DNA of 64,000 nucleotides, from positions 13,573,001 to 13,637,000 of the forward strand of contig CM067544.1 in NCBI GenBank assembly GCA_034509755.1. The letters are read 5' to 3'. Below are positions 45,406 through 58,255 of this stretch, piece by piece. The notes below the pieces were generated by a model. The model did no database searches. It saw nothing but the letters and a program-made list of their open reading frames with translations, and was not told the origin of the DNA. Positions within the stretch are counted from its first letter, which is position 1. The number at the start of each line of letters is the position of its first letter. The stretch is from Anisodus tanguticus. Its lineage: Eukaryota; Streptophyta; Magnoliopsida; Solanales; Solanaceae. The translations under genes and the position numbers were made by a program.

Positions 45406-48400
45406 GGGGTGGCCAGTGGGCCGGGCTCGGGTTTGGAGGGCCAGGTTTGGCGGGGTCGAGGTCGGGGCGGGACGGGCTAAGAGGGCGGGGTCGGGTTTGG
45501 CGGGGTCTGGCAGGGTCGGGTTTGGCGGGACTTGCTCCAGTCCCGTCCAGATCCCGTCGGAATCGGGTCGGGGCTGGGCGGGATCGGGGCGGGTTCCGGC
45601 GGGTTTTCCTTTTCTTTTTTTTTAATAACATATGTATAAAAAACTCAATAAACAAGACAAATAGTGTAATAAAAATATCTCAAAGCTGTTTTTGTGCCTC
45701 TTATATTATTTAATAGACATATGATTTTCTTGTAATACAAATACAATTGTCTAAATTGCAACTTTGTGGTGTTGTCCAAAAATTGCAAATTACATAATAA
45801 AATTGCAATTAAAAAAATTACATTCTCAAAAAAAACATGTTCTAATTGCTTGATAATTTCCTGTGGTTCTTCGGTTGGAATTGGTATTTGTTGATCAAAT
45901 TGATCCACGTCGCTTCCACCACCTTCGGATAAGATTTCGTTGTAGTTTTCGTCTTCTTCTTCGTTGATCTCCGGTTGACCGCACCTTCTCCGCTCCGCTC
46001 GTATCCAATCTCTGAATAATACTGCAATTTCCAAGCTGTCTCCGGCTAATGAGTGTCTGTGGTGTCCTATTTGATATCTGCCGGCATAAAAAGCGCTTTC
46101 AGACACAATTGATGACGCTTGAATGTTCAAAACATCTCGGGCCATCAATGAAAGTGTCGGAAATGTCTTCTCATTCCCCATCCAGTATTTCAGCAAGTCT
46201 TCATGTCCATTTTCATTGATAACTTCTTGGTACGGTACAGAACCCTGCAAAACAAAAATATTCAACTCGCTAATTTGGTTAGTAGTAGAGGTACGGCCGC
46301 ACATTCTATTTCTGAGGCTTTCAATACTAGCCGCAGAAACAACATGTCTTTTGTGAGGTTGTTTTGAAGATGAAGAAGATGGTATGGAAGCCGGTAAGTT
46401 ACTAGCATTTTCTTCTTGGTAAAATCTATATATTTTTTTGCATTGGTCTTCTACGCTAGACAACACTTCTTCTTTAGTTTGTTCAATAGGTGGTGGGTGA
46501 TTTAGATTTTTTGGACTTGGAGGTGGTAGTACTTCTATACAATCGTAAATAGTTTCAATAAGTGATTTAGTACCGTCTATTTTAATAGTCGGATTTAATA
46601 CAGCACCAATAATATAAATAGTGGGAATAGGAATAAAATATTTTTTTATTTTGATAAACATTTTTTAATAGCTGTCATATAAGCTGGTTTTTTAATATAT
46701 TCACTAAGTAATAAAAATATTGGAGTTATATAAAACAACATATTTGAAATAGTAGGATAATATATACAGGAAATTTCTTTTGTTGCTTGAAAAAATTTCT
46801 CTAAAAATACAATAAGTTCGGAAATTTTTACCCAATCACTATCTACAATCATATCAGCTGGATTTTGATTATGAGAGTTAAAAAATAAAGTTATAGGTTT
46901 TCTATAGTCATAAGCAACAAGTAGTTGCTCGTATAAAGAATTCCACCTAGTGGATACTTCTTGTGGAATTTTTCTATAAGGTAGTCCACAATCGTGACAA
47001 GTTTTTTTATATTCTTTTCTTCGTTGTACTTTATTACTTTTAAAAATAAAGTTTATAGCAAATTGTATTTTACTAAGAATGTCTTCAAAAAGTGATAGAC
47101 CATCCTTTACAATTAAGTTATATATATGACACGCGCATTTTATATGAAAATGATCTGAAAAAGATGGAGTTAAACTATTTTTTAAATTGTAATAGTGTAA
47201 TTGTTAGAAGAAGTGTTATCTAATGTAATAGTCATAATTTTATCGGTTATTCCGTAATAATGGCACACTTGATAAATATTTTCTGCAATAAAAGTACCAG
47301 TGATCCTATCATCTATATATCTATACGCTAAGATATGTTTTTGCATAGATCATTTATAATCTATCCAATGACAAGTTACTGTTAAATAATCATGATCGTT
47401 AGTACTACGACCTATATCAGACGTGATAGATACTTTGCCATTAAAATGATATAATGAATAACGTAAATATTGTTGATATTCATGTGCGAATTTAAATACA
47501 TCTCTCGTAACAGTTGATCTAGGAAAACCGTTAAAAGAAGGATTATATATATCTCTAATGTAATAAATAAAACCGGGAGATGAAGGAAATGAAAAGGGCA
47601 AACCCTCCACAGCAACTAATTTTGATATTGCTTCCCTATCTCTATGCTTATTGTATTTAGGGCCTACAATTCCCCCCGTCATAGGGTTAATTTGACCCTG
47701 TACTTGGTCCGAGACAGTATTAGTATGCGAACCTTGTCCCGATGGAGCGGGTGTTTGCGCACCCGGTTTTGAAGCCTGGTATTGGGCATACATAGATGGA
47801 TGAGCACTTACTACGTGTCTAATTAAACCCCCCGTCCCACCGTGACCTTTTCCAGTTTTAAATTTTAAAACATTTTTACAAATATTACATCTAGCTACTT
47901 GATTCCCTACGTCCCTATCAAAAAATATCCATGCATCTGATTTTAATGGTCGTTTTGCTGGACTTCGTCTCATACTAGGGGCAGTAGGGGGCATTTCAGT
48001 TGAAGGTGCACTAGTGGGTGTGTTGTCATCAACATTAATGGGTGTATTATCTAGATCATCGTCTAAATTAAAGTCTTCTTGAGTTCCAGAAAATAGCTCA
48101 TCGTCTAAATCTAATGGTATTGTAGGAAAATGTTGAGTATCAACAAAATCATCCTGTGTAGGAATAGGATGACTAGAAGAAGTACCATTGCCCTAGTTTC
48201 CCCTACTAGAAGAAGCACCCTTACCCTTAAACATACCTCTTAATTCTTTCATTTTAATTATGATAATAAATAATTAAAGATAATAAAATTAAGTGCGCTA
48301 AATAAAATAATAAACAGAAAATAATAATTTAATGAAGGAATGAATGTACCAAACGCCGACGTAACGTCGACGTGTAATCGAGAGGTTGAAAATTGAAACT

Positions 48401-48994
48401 TTGCTCGATAGAAGATCCTCAAGCTAGTTGCCAACTTCACTCCCAATTCCCAAATGAATAAATAAAATTGAATATTTAGTAAACAATGTAGACTTGTAGA
48501 GAGATATATTGAGAGATTAGAGAGATTGTAGGAAGATTTGTGAGAAAGATGAAGAGAAAATGAGTTATTTATAGTTGACAAATTGGGTTAAAGTGTAAAT
48601 ATAATAATTTATGGGTTAAAAATAAATATTAAGGGGGTTGGGGGAGGGGGGAGGCCAAAAATGGTCGTTTCCCAACGGCCAAAATCTAAAATGGTTGTTG
48701 GTGCAACGGTTATATTTGCAAAGGGGGGGCTTTCGGGCGGGATCGGGGCGGGCTCGGGGCGGGGTCGGGACGGGTCGGGAGGAGACATTGTCCCGTCCCG
48801 GTTCGAGTCCCGCTACCATTTTTTTTTTACTCGGGGTCGGGTCGGGCGGGCTACGGACAGGGTCGGGGCGGTGTCGGGGCGGGGCGGTGTCGGGGCGGGC
48901 TACGGACAGGGTCGGGGCGGTGTCGGGTCGGGGCGGTGTCGGGGCGGGCTCAGGACGGGGTCGGGCCGTCCCAGCCCACTGGCCAGCCTTATTT
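45406..48994 (-). mobile_element. hAT element H1 inserted in H2
   Basis: Left end TAGGGGTGGCCAGTGGG; right end, on the opposite strand, AAGGCTGGCCAGTGGG (48994 inward). The target duplication is TTTTTAAC before 45406 and (A/T)TTTTAAC after the right end: 7 of 8 bases agree. The 5' leader (48570-48250) mirrors that of H2 (49000-49360). It encodes an hAT transposase on the minus strand, broken by stops. Its long (G/C)-rich subterminal arrays are at 45410-45610 and 48720-48985. Confidence 0.78.
45842..48252 (-). pseudogene. hAT transposase of H1 (BED finger to hATC)
   Basis: Likely start ATG at 48252-48250. A TAG near 48195 interrupts the N-terminus. An open block from 47994 carries the BED zinc finger (CNICKNVLKF, then H-x-H in LIRHVVSAH). 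It stops at TGA around 47350. The catalytic middle is decayed. The block 46661-45842 holds the C-terminal hATC dimerisation domain: DLLKYWMGNEKTFPTLSLMARDVL, SAFYAGRYQIG and SLEIAVLFRDWI. Matches RICESLEEPER-type plant hAT proteins. Not functional as read. Confidence 0.85.
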
Positions 48995-49367
48995 TAACCC
49001 CTAAGTTAATATATTTACACTTTAACCCATTTTTTCAACTATAAATACTTCATTTTCTCTTCATATTTCTCACAAATCTTCCTACAATCTCTCTAATCTC
49101 TCAATCTATCTCTCTACATTGTCTACTAAATATTAAATTTTATTTATTCATTTGTATAACTACATCAAAGTTCAAAAATTGGGAGTGAAGTTGACAACTT
49201 GCTTGAGGATCATTCATCGAGCAAAGTTTCAATTTTCAACTTCGATTACACGTCGACGTTACGTCGATGTTTGGTACATTCGTTCCTTCATTAAATTATT
49301 ATTGTTTCTTTGTTTTAATTAACGCACTTAATTTCATTATCTTTAACTATTTATTAGCATAATTAAA

Positions 49368-51423
49368 ATGGAAGGATTTAGAGATATGTTTAAGGGCAAG
49401 GGTGCGCTAATGCCCTTTTACCCTTACAGTTCAGGGTGGGACAGGAGATTTATTGAGACACATACAAAACTTTCACAAAGCTAGGTGGGACCAATACTTG
49501 GCTGAAAAATTGGGTGCGCCAATGCCCTCTCAGTCGGGACAAGGTTCACATACTATCCCGAATCAAGTACAATGTCAAATTAACCCTATGACGGGAGGAA
49601 TTGTAGGCCCTAAATACGATAAACATAGAGATAGGGAAACAATAACAAAATTAATTGTTGTGGAGGGTTTGCCTTTTTCATTTCCTTTCTCTCCTGGTTT
49701 TATTCATTACATTAGAGATATGTATAATCCTGCTTTTAACGGTTTTCCTAGATCAACTGTTGGGAGAGATATATTTAAATTTGCATATGAATATCAACAG
49801 TATTTACGTTATTCTTTATATCATTTTCCTAGTAAAGTATCTATCACGTCTGATATAGGCCTTAACGGTAACATGTCATTGGATATATTATAAATGGTCT
49901 ATGCAAAAATATATTTTAGCATATAGATATATAGATGATAGGCACATTGGTACTTTTATTGCAGAAAATATTTATTCAGTTTGCGATTATTATGGCATAA
50001 CTGATAAAATTATGACTATACATTAGATAATGCTTCTTCTAATAATTATGCTATTAGAATTTTAAAAGATCTTTTAATTCCATCTTTTCCAAATCATTTT
50101 CATATAAAATGTGTGTGTCATATTTATAACTTAGTTGTAAAGGATGATCTATCACTTTTTGAAGACATTCTTAATAAAATACAATTTGCTATAAACATTA
50201 TTTTTAGAAGTAATAGAATACAACGAAAAAAAGAATATAAAAAAACTTGTCACGATTGTGGACTAGCTTATAGAAAAATTCCCGAAGAAGTAGCGATTAT
50301 GTGAAATTCTTTATACGAACAACTACTTGTTACTTATGATTATAGCAGACCTATAACTTTATTTTTTAACGCCCATAATCGAAATCCAACTGATATGGTT
50401 GTAGATAACGATTGGAAAAAAATTTCAGAACTTATTGTATTTCTAGAGAAATTTTTTCAAGCAACAAAAGAATTTTTCGGTATATATTATCCTACTATTT
50501 CAACTATGTTGTTTTATATAGCTCTAATATTTTTATTACTTAGTGAATATATGAAAAAATAAGCTTATAAGACACCTATTAAAAATGTTTATCAAATTAA
50601 AAAATATTTTATTCCTATTCTCACTATTTATATTATTGGTGTTGTATTAAATCCGACTATTAAAATAAACGGTTGTAAAGCACTAATTGAAACTATTTAT
50701 GATTGTATAGCAATACTTCCACCTCCAACTCCAAAAAATTCAAATGACCCACCACTTATTGAACAAACTAAAGAAGAAGTGTTGTCTAACATACAAGATG
50801 AATGCAAAGAAGTATATAGGCATTACCAACAAGAAAGTGCTAGCAACCATCCGGCTTCCATACCATCTTCTTCTTCTTCAACACAACCTCAAAAAAGACA
50901 TGCCGTTTCGGCGGCTAGTATTGAAAGCCCCAGACATATAATGTATAGTGGTAACACTACTAACCATGTTAGCGAGTTTGATGTTTTTGTTTTGCAGGGT
51001 GTTGTACCGTACCAAGCAGTTCTCAATGAAGAAGGACGTGAAGACTTGCTGAAATATTGGAGGGAGAATGAGAAGACATTTTCGACACTGTCAAAGATGG
51101 CCCGAGATGTGTTGAACATTCAAGTGTCATCAACATCGTCTAAAAGCGCTTTTTATGCCGGCAGATTTCAAATAGGAGAGCACAGACACTCATTGGCGGG
51201 AGACAGCTTGGAGATTGCAGTATTATTCAGAGATTGGATACGAGCGGAGCGGAGAAGGTGCGGTCAACCGGAGATCAACGAAGAATAAGACGAAAACTAC
51301 AACGAAATCTTATCCGACGGAGGTGGAAGCGACGTCGAGCAATTTGACCAAAAAATACCAATTCCAACCGAAGAACCACAAGAAATTATAAAGAAACTAG
51401 AAATGGTGTTTTTAAATATGTAA
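49368..51423 (+). pseudogene. hAT transposase of H2 (BED-deleted)
   Basis: Start ATG at 49368-49370. A deletion of roughly 400 nt relative to H1 removes most of the BED finger; only LRHIQNFHKARW-like text remains before the VQCQINPMTGGIVGPKYDKHRDRE block. The hATC domain at 50779-51288 is open (EDLLKYWRENEKTFSTLSKMARDVL, SLEIAVLFRDWIRAERRRC). Several stops break the middle. Confidence 0.85.
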
Positions 51424-51842
51424 TTTTTTTAATTGCAATTTTACCATGTAATTTACAACTTTCAACACCACAAAGTTGCAATTTTGACAATTGTAAATTG
51501 TATTACAAAAAAATCATATTTCTATTAAATAATATAAGAGGCACAAAAACAATCTTGAAATGTTTTTATTACGCTATCTTGTTCAATTATTGAGGTGTTT
51601 CTATATATGTATTTTTTTTAAATTAAGTGCAAAAAAAATCAGAAAAACCCGATCCGACCCCGTCCCGCCCCGATCCGATAATACCGGTCCCGTTTTCCGA
51701 CGGGACCGGGAACGGGACGGGATATCGGCGGATCCTGCCAGTCCCGACCCGCTAGTCCCGCCGGAGGACTAGTCCCACCCTACCCCATCCTGTCGGGTCG
51801 TGTCCCGCTGGGACCCGTACCCGCCCCGTTGGCCACCCTAAT

Positions 51843-53101
51843 AAGCAGTCGGCTTGGTATATCCACCAAAAAACAGTAGTGTTTCACATTGCATGTGACG
51901 AATTAAGTAAAAACTGATTCTCTAGTAATTTACCAGTACAATCTCCCCGACAACTCTCATATGACATGAAATATTGCAAATTTGCAATGGTATGTCTCAC
52001 TTTTTCAGCAACAACTTTTTGTGAGTGAATTTAGTTTAAAGTAGTGGGCGTGGAGACAAAATTGTCATTATTATAAGGAAGAAAAAATGAAAAGTACTTT
52101 GCTCTTTCTTGTTTGGTCGGAGAATAGGTAATAAAAATATATTAAGTAATTTGCAAAGATAATGGTAAATCTAGTAAAAATAAAATTAAACAATTTGCTA
52201 CTTTTCAATTTCTAAAGGGAAATGTGAATCTGGTAAAACCGTAAAAGTATCTGAAAGGAGAACAAAAATAGGAGAAGGACGAAGACAAAAAGAAAAGCAA
52301 GTGAGGCAGATTATCTTTTTCAAATAAAGAAATTATAAAAAAGATAGTGGAAACAATTAAACTCTCTCCTATTTTATTATTTGTGGGTTTTAACTTTTAC
52401 CTAAAGATAATCTGTAAATGAATATTTTGGGGGTAAAATGTCAGGAAAGTGGACCTGTACAATTTGTAATTGCCTCTTGTGTCAGTTCTATTCCACTGTC
52501 ACACTTCCCTATGAAAAGCAAAAATATAAATTAATATAGGGTAAAACAGAATCTAATTAATGTCTACTTAATCCTCCCAAAATTTACCACCGATGCGTCT
52601 CATACAAACCACCTGTTATCATGCGAAGGGCAAAAGAGGATAATGTACTGTAGGAATATGTTTAGTCACAAACGTTATTTTTATTTATACTAAATTATAG
52701 GAGTATGTAATGTATTATAATTAAGTGAGATTCGAGCAAGAATCAAGCTTTTCATGAAAAGCATATGTGACTATCTGAGTAAGTTATCTCTTTTTTTTCT
52801 TTTTTGTCTGTTTCTAATTTTCTCGCAACCATTAAGGTCAATTAGTTTGTTGAACCATTCAAGAGTTGCAATTTTCAATAAAAAACAATAATGAGTAGAA
52901 ATGTAATGGGAATTTTGAATCTTGTGGTATCAAGTGAAATATGAATAATATGTACATTCGCATTACATATCTCACGAAGAATATTAAAATTAAAAAATAC
53001 TAAATATTAAAAGATGATATTTTTTTAAATATACTAAAATAATAAAACATATAAATTAAAATGAATGAAGTAATATTAAAAATAATATTTCATTTTAAAA
53101 C
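51843..53101. other. AT-rich intergenic, no supported gene
   Basis: About 1.25 kb with no recognised gene or repeat family. 52980-53095 is an extremely A/T-rich run immediately before the Gypsy LTR. Confidence 0.55.
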
Positions 53102-53687
53102 TGTATACGATGGAAATCAACATGACACGTGGCATGGTTTAGGTGTGAGGTCGAAGGGTGTAGTAGTGTTGTGCACTCGTTGTGAGATACTTCGGGTTTA
53201 GTCCGATTTAAAGAATAGGATTGGGGAAGGGCCGAACCATGTGACGTCGAGTAGGCGACCGAAGGAGATTAATGAGGATTCGCTCCGAATTTGGTGTCAG
53301 CCGTTACTCTTTGGTCATTATGTGGCCGTTATTGTCATATAATTGCATTAAATTAGAGAATGATTCTCGGGCATAAATGTCTTGTATTCATAGCTATAAA
53401 AGGAGTCCAACCTTCATGTAGGAAGGGCATCACATTCTCATTTCACTTACTTGCAAAATTTCTCTGTAATCTTAAGTTGTACAAGCTCTCTACATTGGCT
53501 CAGGCTCGAAGTAATTCTGCTAAAGACCGAACCAAGATCTAATCAAGATAACACCAACTCAGGCCACTTCTTTTACTTATTCTCATTCACTTAATTATTG
53601 TTAATTGTCTACTATTTTTACTTACGAATTGATTCACATATCATTAAAACCACTTATAAATTTAATTGTACTTTTTTGGGGTAAACA
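53102..53687 (+). repeat. 5' LTR of element G
   Basis: 586 bp, TGTATACGATGG...GGGGTAAACA. TATA box GCTATAAAAGGAG at 53393-53405. Matches the truncated 3' LTR at 63659-64000 closely; e.g. both have GACACGTGGCA(T/C), CGAAGGGTGTA and TTACTCTTTGGTCATTATG. Confidence 0.92.
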
Positions 53688-53689
53688 GT

Positions 53690-53707
53690 TTGGCGCCCAC
53701 CGTGGGG
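53690..53707 (+). promoter_or_regulatory. PBS of element G
   Basis: TTGGCGCCCACCGTGGGG, two bases after the LTR end. This type of PBS is common in plant Tat/Athila-group Gypsy elements. Confidence 0.85.
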
Positions 53708-54232
53708 CTAAGGATAATGGTGGTGATTTGTTTCACGCTTAAATTTCACTTGTTTCTTTTGAGATTTTTGTGATTACATGTCAAAACTAAACACTAACAT
53801 TATGGCTAGTGAATTCAAGCTGAGATTAGCAACCACGAGGACAACAACAATGACAATGGTGTTGACAACGTCAACAATAACAACGGTGTTCCGTTTGGCG
53901 CACCACCCGTTGACCCATAGAATGGTGTTTCGCCCGTTGTTCCACCGAACGTTGATCTAATGAATAACAATAATCCCGTGATTTCACCCCGGTCATCCAG
54001 AAGATCGCATCAGAAGACTCCGAATAATGATAAGGTTAGTGAAATAAATTTGGCTCGAATCTTTTATATGCTAAAGGAGCAACATGAGACTATAACTCAG
54101 TTGTAAAAGAAAAGTAGCGGAGCAAGAGCACCGGATGAAGTTGGCCTTACCCGTAATAATGAACCAGGTCGAGAAGAGGACCGAGTTGACGAGAACACCA
54201 ACGACTCAGGGACTAATGAGTCCTCAGAGGTC

Positions 54233-55390
54233 TTGAAAATGCTTGAAGCTCTAACTAAACGAATTGACACAAATGAAAAGAAGGTTGAAACCTACAATTC
54301 ACGGGTAGACCAGATTCCGGGGGCACCTCCAATCTTGAAGGTGCCAGACTCAAAGAAATACATCCAGTTGTCGTTCTCACCTAGTGCAACACTAAAGTTG
54401 ATACCGAAGAGGTTTAAAATGCATGATCTCCCAAAGTATGATGGGACAAAGGATCCACATGAGCATGTGGTGTTTTATACTTATGCAATAAAGGGCAATG
54501 ACATGCATCCGGATGAGATTGAATCGGTGATATTGAAGAAATTTGGCAAAATAATTTCAAAGGGAGCAATGACTTGGTATTCTATGTTGCCTGAGTATTC
54601 TATTAATTCATTTAAAATGCTTGCATATACTTTTATAAATGCTCATGCCGAAGCTTGGAAGGATCAAGCAAGAAAAGCAGATATTTTCAAAATTGCTTAG
54701 AAAGAAATGGAGTTTCTGCGGAATTTCGTGACCAGATTTCAAAAGGAGCGGATGCTACTTCCCCGAGTACCAAATGAGTGAGCAGTTCAAGCTTTCACCA
54801 AGGGGCTGTTGGAATTCCCGATCGTAACATATGCAGATGTGCATAACAGATACCAGTACAAGATCAGGATGGAGGATGATCATCTTAAACTTCCATTGGG
54901 GTCAGCAGGACAGAACAAAAGCTTTAACAAGTCAAAGATGGTAGTCGAGTTGGAACCGAAATCTTCAAAGGATAGGTATCATCCCTACGGTCAACTGGAA
55001 AGGTCCAATTTTAGATCAGATCGGGGTTGCAACAATCACAATTTCCCATCGGATAAAGGAGATAGGTGTAATGATCAAGGGTCTACCAGTAAGGGTTCGC
55101 AATTCAAAAATAAAACCGGTAGATCGTCTTCTAACATTATGGAGAACCCGAGGCTATCCGAATACAATTTCAACATTGATGCGGCTGGGCTCGTTTTGGT
55201 CATTGGTCATATAAAAGAAATAAGGTGTCCAAGACCCCTCATACAGACCCGAGTCCAAGAGATCCAAACTTGACTTTGTGGTTACCATGGAACTCATGGT
55301 CATCGAACAGAGAATTGTCGCCATTTAAGGGACGAAATGGCTCGTTTATTGAAAAATGGCCACATATGTGAGTTCTTAAGTGATCGTGCA
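54233..55390 (+). pseudogene. Element G gag with zinc knuckle
   Basis: The gag core has KYDGTKDPHEHVVFYTYAIKG and MTWYSMLPEYSINSF, then stops near 54700. A second block (54809-55273) covers the basic linker, followed by CGYHGTHGHRTENCRHLRDE (55269-55328), a CCHC-like knuckle of Tat type. Upstream 53960-54230 is an N-terminal, Asn-rich extension with frame breaks. Confidence 0.82.
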
Positions 55391-55459
55391 TAGGGGAACT
55401 ACAGAAATAGTGAATCAAACAAGCAAATAGAACCGGTTGAGCCCTAACATAGCATAAAT

Positions 55460-55900
55460 ATGATTATCGGAGGAATGGACATTTTGAAGGGAGCTGTCAT
55501 GACTTCAAAAAAGATGAAATTCTCAATCACTCGGGAGAAAATATCCAGAGACTACGTGCCGGAGGGAACAATTTCTTTCAATAATGATGACGCGGAGGGC
55601 ACCATTCAGCCTCACAATGATGTGTTGGTAATTTCTGTCTTTATCAATAAATTTTATATTAAGCGTATTTTGATTAATCTAGGTAGCTCGGCCAATATAA
55701 TTCGGTGGAAAGTGGGGGAGCAGTTAGGGTTGTTGGACAAAATTGTGGCAGCGGCCCGGGTTCTCAACGGATTCAACATGGCAAGCGAGACTACGAGGGG
55801 AAATCATTTTTCCAGTCAACGCAGCCAGGACAATTCAACAAATGAAGTTTTATGTTATTGAATGTGAGATGAGGTACAACGCACTGTTCGGCAGGCCTTA
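55460..55900 (+). pseudogene. Element G protease
   Basis: The retropepsin-like region has IKRILINLGSSANII. The expected catalytic Asp of D-x-GSSANI is Asn here (AAT rather than GAT), so the enzyme is inactive even in the open part. A frameshift follows near 55800, after which text resembling the second half of the protease resumes in another frame. Confidence 0.7.
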
Positions 55901-56244
55901 GATACATGGCATGAGGGGCGTTCCTTCGATGTTGCATATGATGTTAAAGTTCCCAACTCCGGAGGAAATAAAGACCATTCGTGGGGAACAACCAACATCA
56001 TGGGAAATGTTCACGGTAGATGAAGTGGTGCAAGCCCGAAATAAGTGAAGGATTTAAGTAAAGTCAAAGAAGTTAAATAGCAATCACACGACTCGGATTC
56101 TTCGAGTCCGGAAGAAAAAGACAAGGACAAGATAAACTTCAAAGATGGAGAGGATTACTTTCGTGTCCCGAGGTCATTCATGTTGCCAGATGATTTGGAT
56201 GCCATAAGTCAATTGTAAAGGAACTAGATCAAGTTATCTTATTC

Positions 56245-57250
56245 GTGCATTTACCAGATAGAAATGTATACTTGGGCACCGAATTATCCCCGGAGCTCAG
56301 GCTCAAATTAATTAAGTTTCTTAAAGCTAACTCCGATTGGTTTACCTGGTCCCATTTAGACATGACAAGTATTCCACCGAAGATCACAACTCACAAATTG
56401 ATGTATGGACTTGAGCTTTCCCCCGATAAAGCAAAAGAAAAGGCCAATGGTCGAGTTCAAGCATAAATTCATCAAGGAGAAGGTAACAAAGCTTTTGAAT
56501 ATAGGTTCTATATAGGAAATATCTTACCCGAATTGGCTAGCTAACGTAGTGATCATAGCAAAAAAAAAGGCAATAAGCTGAGGATGTGTCTAGATTTTAA
56601 AGATTTGAACAAGGCATGGCCAAAAGACTTTTTTTGTTTACCGCACATCGATCGAATGATTGATGTAACGGCAGGGTATGAGATGTTAAGTTCTCTTAAT
56701 GCTTACTCCGGTTCAACCAGATTCGGATGAATCCGGAGGATCAAGAGAAAACTTTATTATAACTAGGTACGAGACCTATTGCTATAATGTAATGTCGTTT
56801 GGTTTAAAAAATAACAGAGAAACATATCAACACCTAGTTAATCGCATGTTCGAGGATCAAATAGGCAATACAATAGAAGTTTATATTGATGATATGTTAG
56901 TAAAGTCCCTGAAAATAGAGGATCATTTAAAGCATTTGCAGCAAATATTTGACGTGCTCTGAAAGTACAACATGAAGCTAAATCCTGAAAAGTGTACTTT
57001 TGGAGTTAGCTCGAGCAATTTGTTAGGTTTCTTGGTTTCGAACTGAGGAATAAAGATTAATCCAGATAAGCTCAAAGCCATAAAAGAGATACCGGAGGTG
57101 CTTGACAATGTGAATGCAATGCAAAGACTCACCGGGAGGATAGCTGCTTTAAGCAGATTTATCTCTCGATTGTTGGAGAAAAGTCATATGTTATTCTCAT
57201 TGTTGAAAAATAAGAATGATTTCAAGTGGACACCGGAGTGTCAGTAGGCT
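56245..57250 (+). pseudogene. Element G reverse transcriptase
   Basis: RT blocks: the upstream spacer with FTWSHLDMTSIPP, DFKDLNKAWPKDFFCLPHIDR (about 56595-56657), ETYQHLVNRMFEDQIGNTIEVYIDDMLVKS (about 56820-56909; YIDD active site), and LSRFISR near 57150. Multiple stops and frameshifts separate them. Confidence 0.85.
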
Positions 57251-57690
57251 TTGAAGTATTTAGAGATATACTTGTCCAGTCCTCCGTTACTACATAAACC
57301 TAAGGCGATGAGCAGTTCTTACTGTATCTTCCAGTGTCCGAAGTAGCTGTAAGAGCAGTGTTGGTTCGAGAAGAAAACAATACGCAATTTTTTATTTATT
57401 ATGTGAGTAGGACATTGGCTAGTGCAGAGACTAGGTACCCTCACTTAGAAAAAATAGCTTTAACATTAGTAAAGGCTTCCAGAAAGTTGAGACCGTATTT
57501 TCAATGTCATCACATATGTGTAGTAACAACTTATCCACTAAAAATGTGATGCATAAACTAGAACTGTCCAGTAGATTAGCCAAATGGGCAGTAGAAATTA
57601 GTGGGTACGACATAGAGTATAAATCGAGAACAGCTATAAAGTCTCAGGTTTTGGTAGACTTCGTAGTAGACTTTACATCCGGACTAATTC
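57250..57690 (+). pseudogene. Element G RNase H (Ty3-type)
   Basis: Blocks FFIYYVSRTLASAETRYPHLEKIALTLV, then (after a frame change) RLAKWAVEISGYDIEY. The usual catalytic start (LYLPVSEVAVRAVLVRE) is partly visible at 57315-57370. Frameshifted; non-functional. Confidence 0.78.
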
Positions 57691-57736
57691 CTGAAGTAGA
57701 AAAAGAACATTTATTAACCTCGGAAAAACTTCAGGG

Positions 57737-58153
57737 GTCCGGACCTTGTACACGGACGGAGCTTCAATCGTGAAAGGGTACGGGCTTGGGGTAATGCTTA
57801 AGGCACCTATAGGGGATATTATTAGGCAGTCAATAAGAAATGTGAGATTAACTAACAATAAAGTCGAGTATGATGCTAAGATTGCAGGTTTAGAAATTGC
57901 AAGGAGCTTGGGAGCCGAGTTCATCAAAGCAAAATGTGACTCACTTCTGATCGTCAATTAAGTCAATGACGTGTTCGAAGTAAAGGAGGAAAGGATGCAA
58001 ACGCACATAGAGAAAATTCAAGTGATATTGCATCGGTTCAAAGAATGGACCACAGAGCATGCGTCTTGTGAGCAAAATAATGAGGTAGATGCCTTGTCTA
58101 ATTTAGGTTCATCTGTAGAAGTGAAAGAGTTCAATTCAGGAATAGTTGTGTAG
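57737..58153 (+). pseudogene. Element G archaeal-type RNase H (Tat hallmark)
   Basis: TDGASIVKGYGLGVML (first catalytic Asp), NKVEYDAKIAGLEIAR (Glu) and KCDSLLIVN (second Asp), followed by the NNEVDALSNLGS end (third Asp). An in-frame TAA at 57959-57961 interrupts. The second RNase H is a lineage marker of Tat-clade Gypsy elements. Confidence 0.8.
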
Positions 58154-58255
58154 CTGCTTAATTCCGCGATTGATGGTGGTCATGTCGAAGTGAATACAAC
58201 AAGCTTGACTTGATATTGGCGCAATAAGTACATCGACTACCTTCGGGATGAAAAG

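Larger units (their letters stand above)
45160..51842 (+). mobile_element. hAT element H2, interrupted by H1
   Basis: Left end TACTGGCCAACGGGGCGAGT; right end, on the opposite strand, TAGGGTGGCCAACGGGGCGGG (51842 inward). The body is 45160-45405 plus 48995-51842. Its 5' leader would read continuously across the H1 insertion: the left part ends TATTTATTTTTAAC and the right part resumes (T)TTTAACCCC. G/C-rich subterminal repeats flank both ends. An 8-bp host TSD is not clear. Confidence 0.72.

Noticed and set aside
45416..45713. Gly/Arg-rich ORFs on the plus strand
   Set aside because: Arise from GC-rich subterminal repeats of the hAT element H1, without any domain.
48638..49044. Gly/Arg-rich ORFs over the hAT junction
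   Set aside because: Same explanation: subterminal G-rich arrays, not genes.
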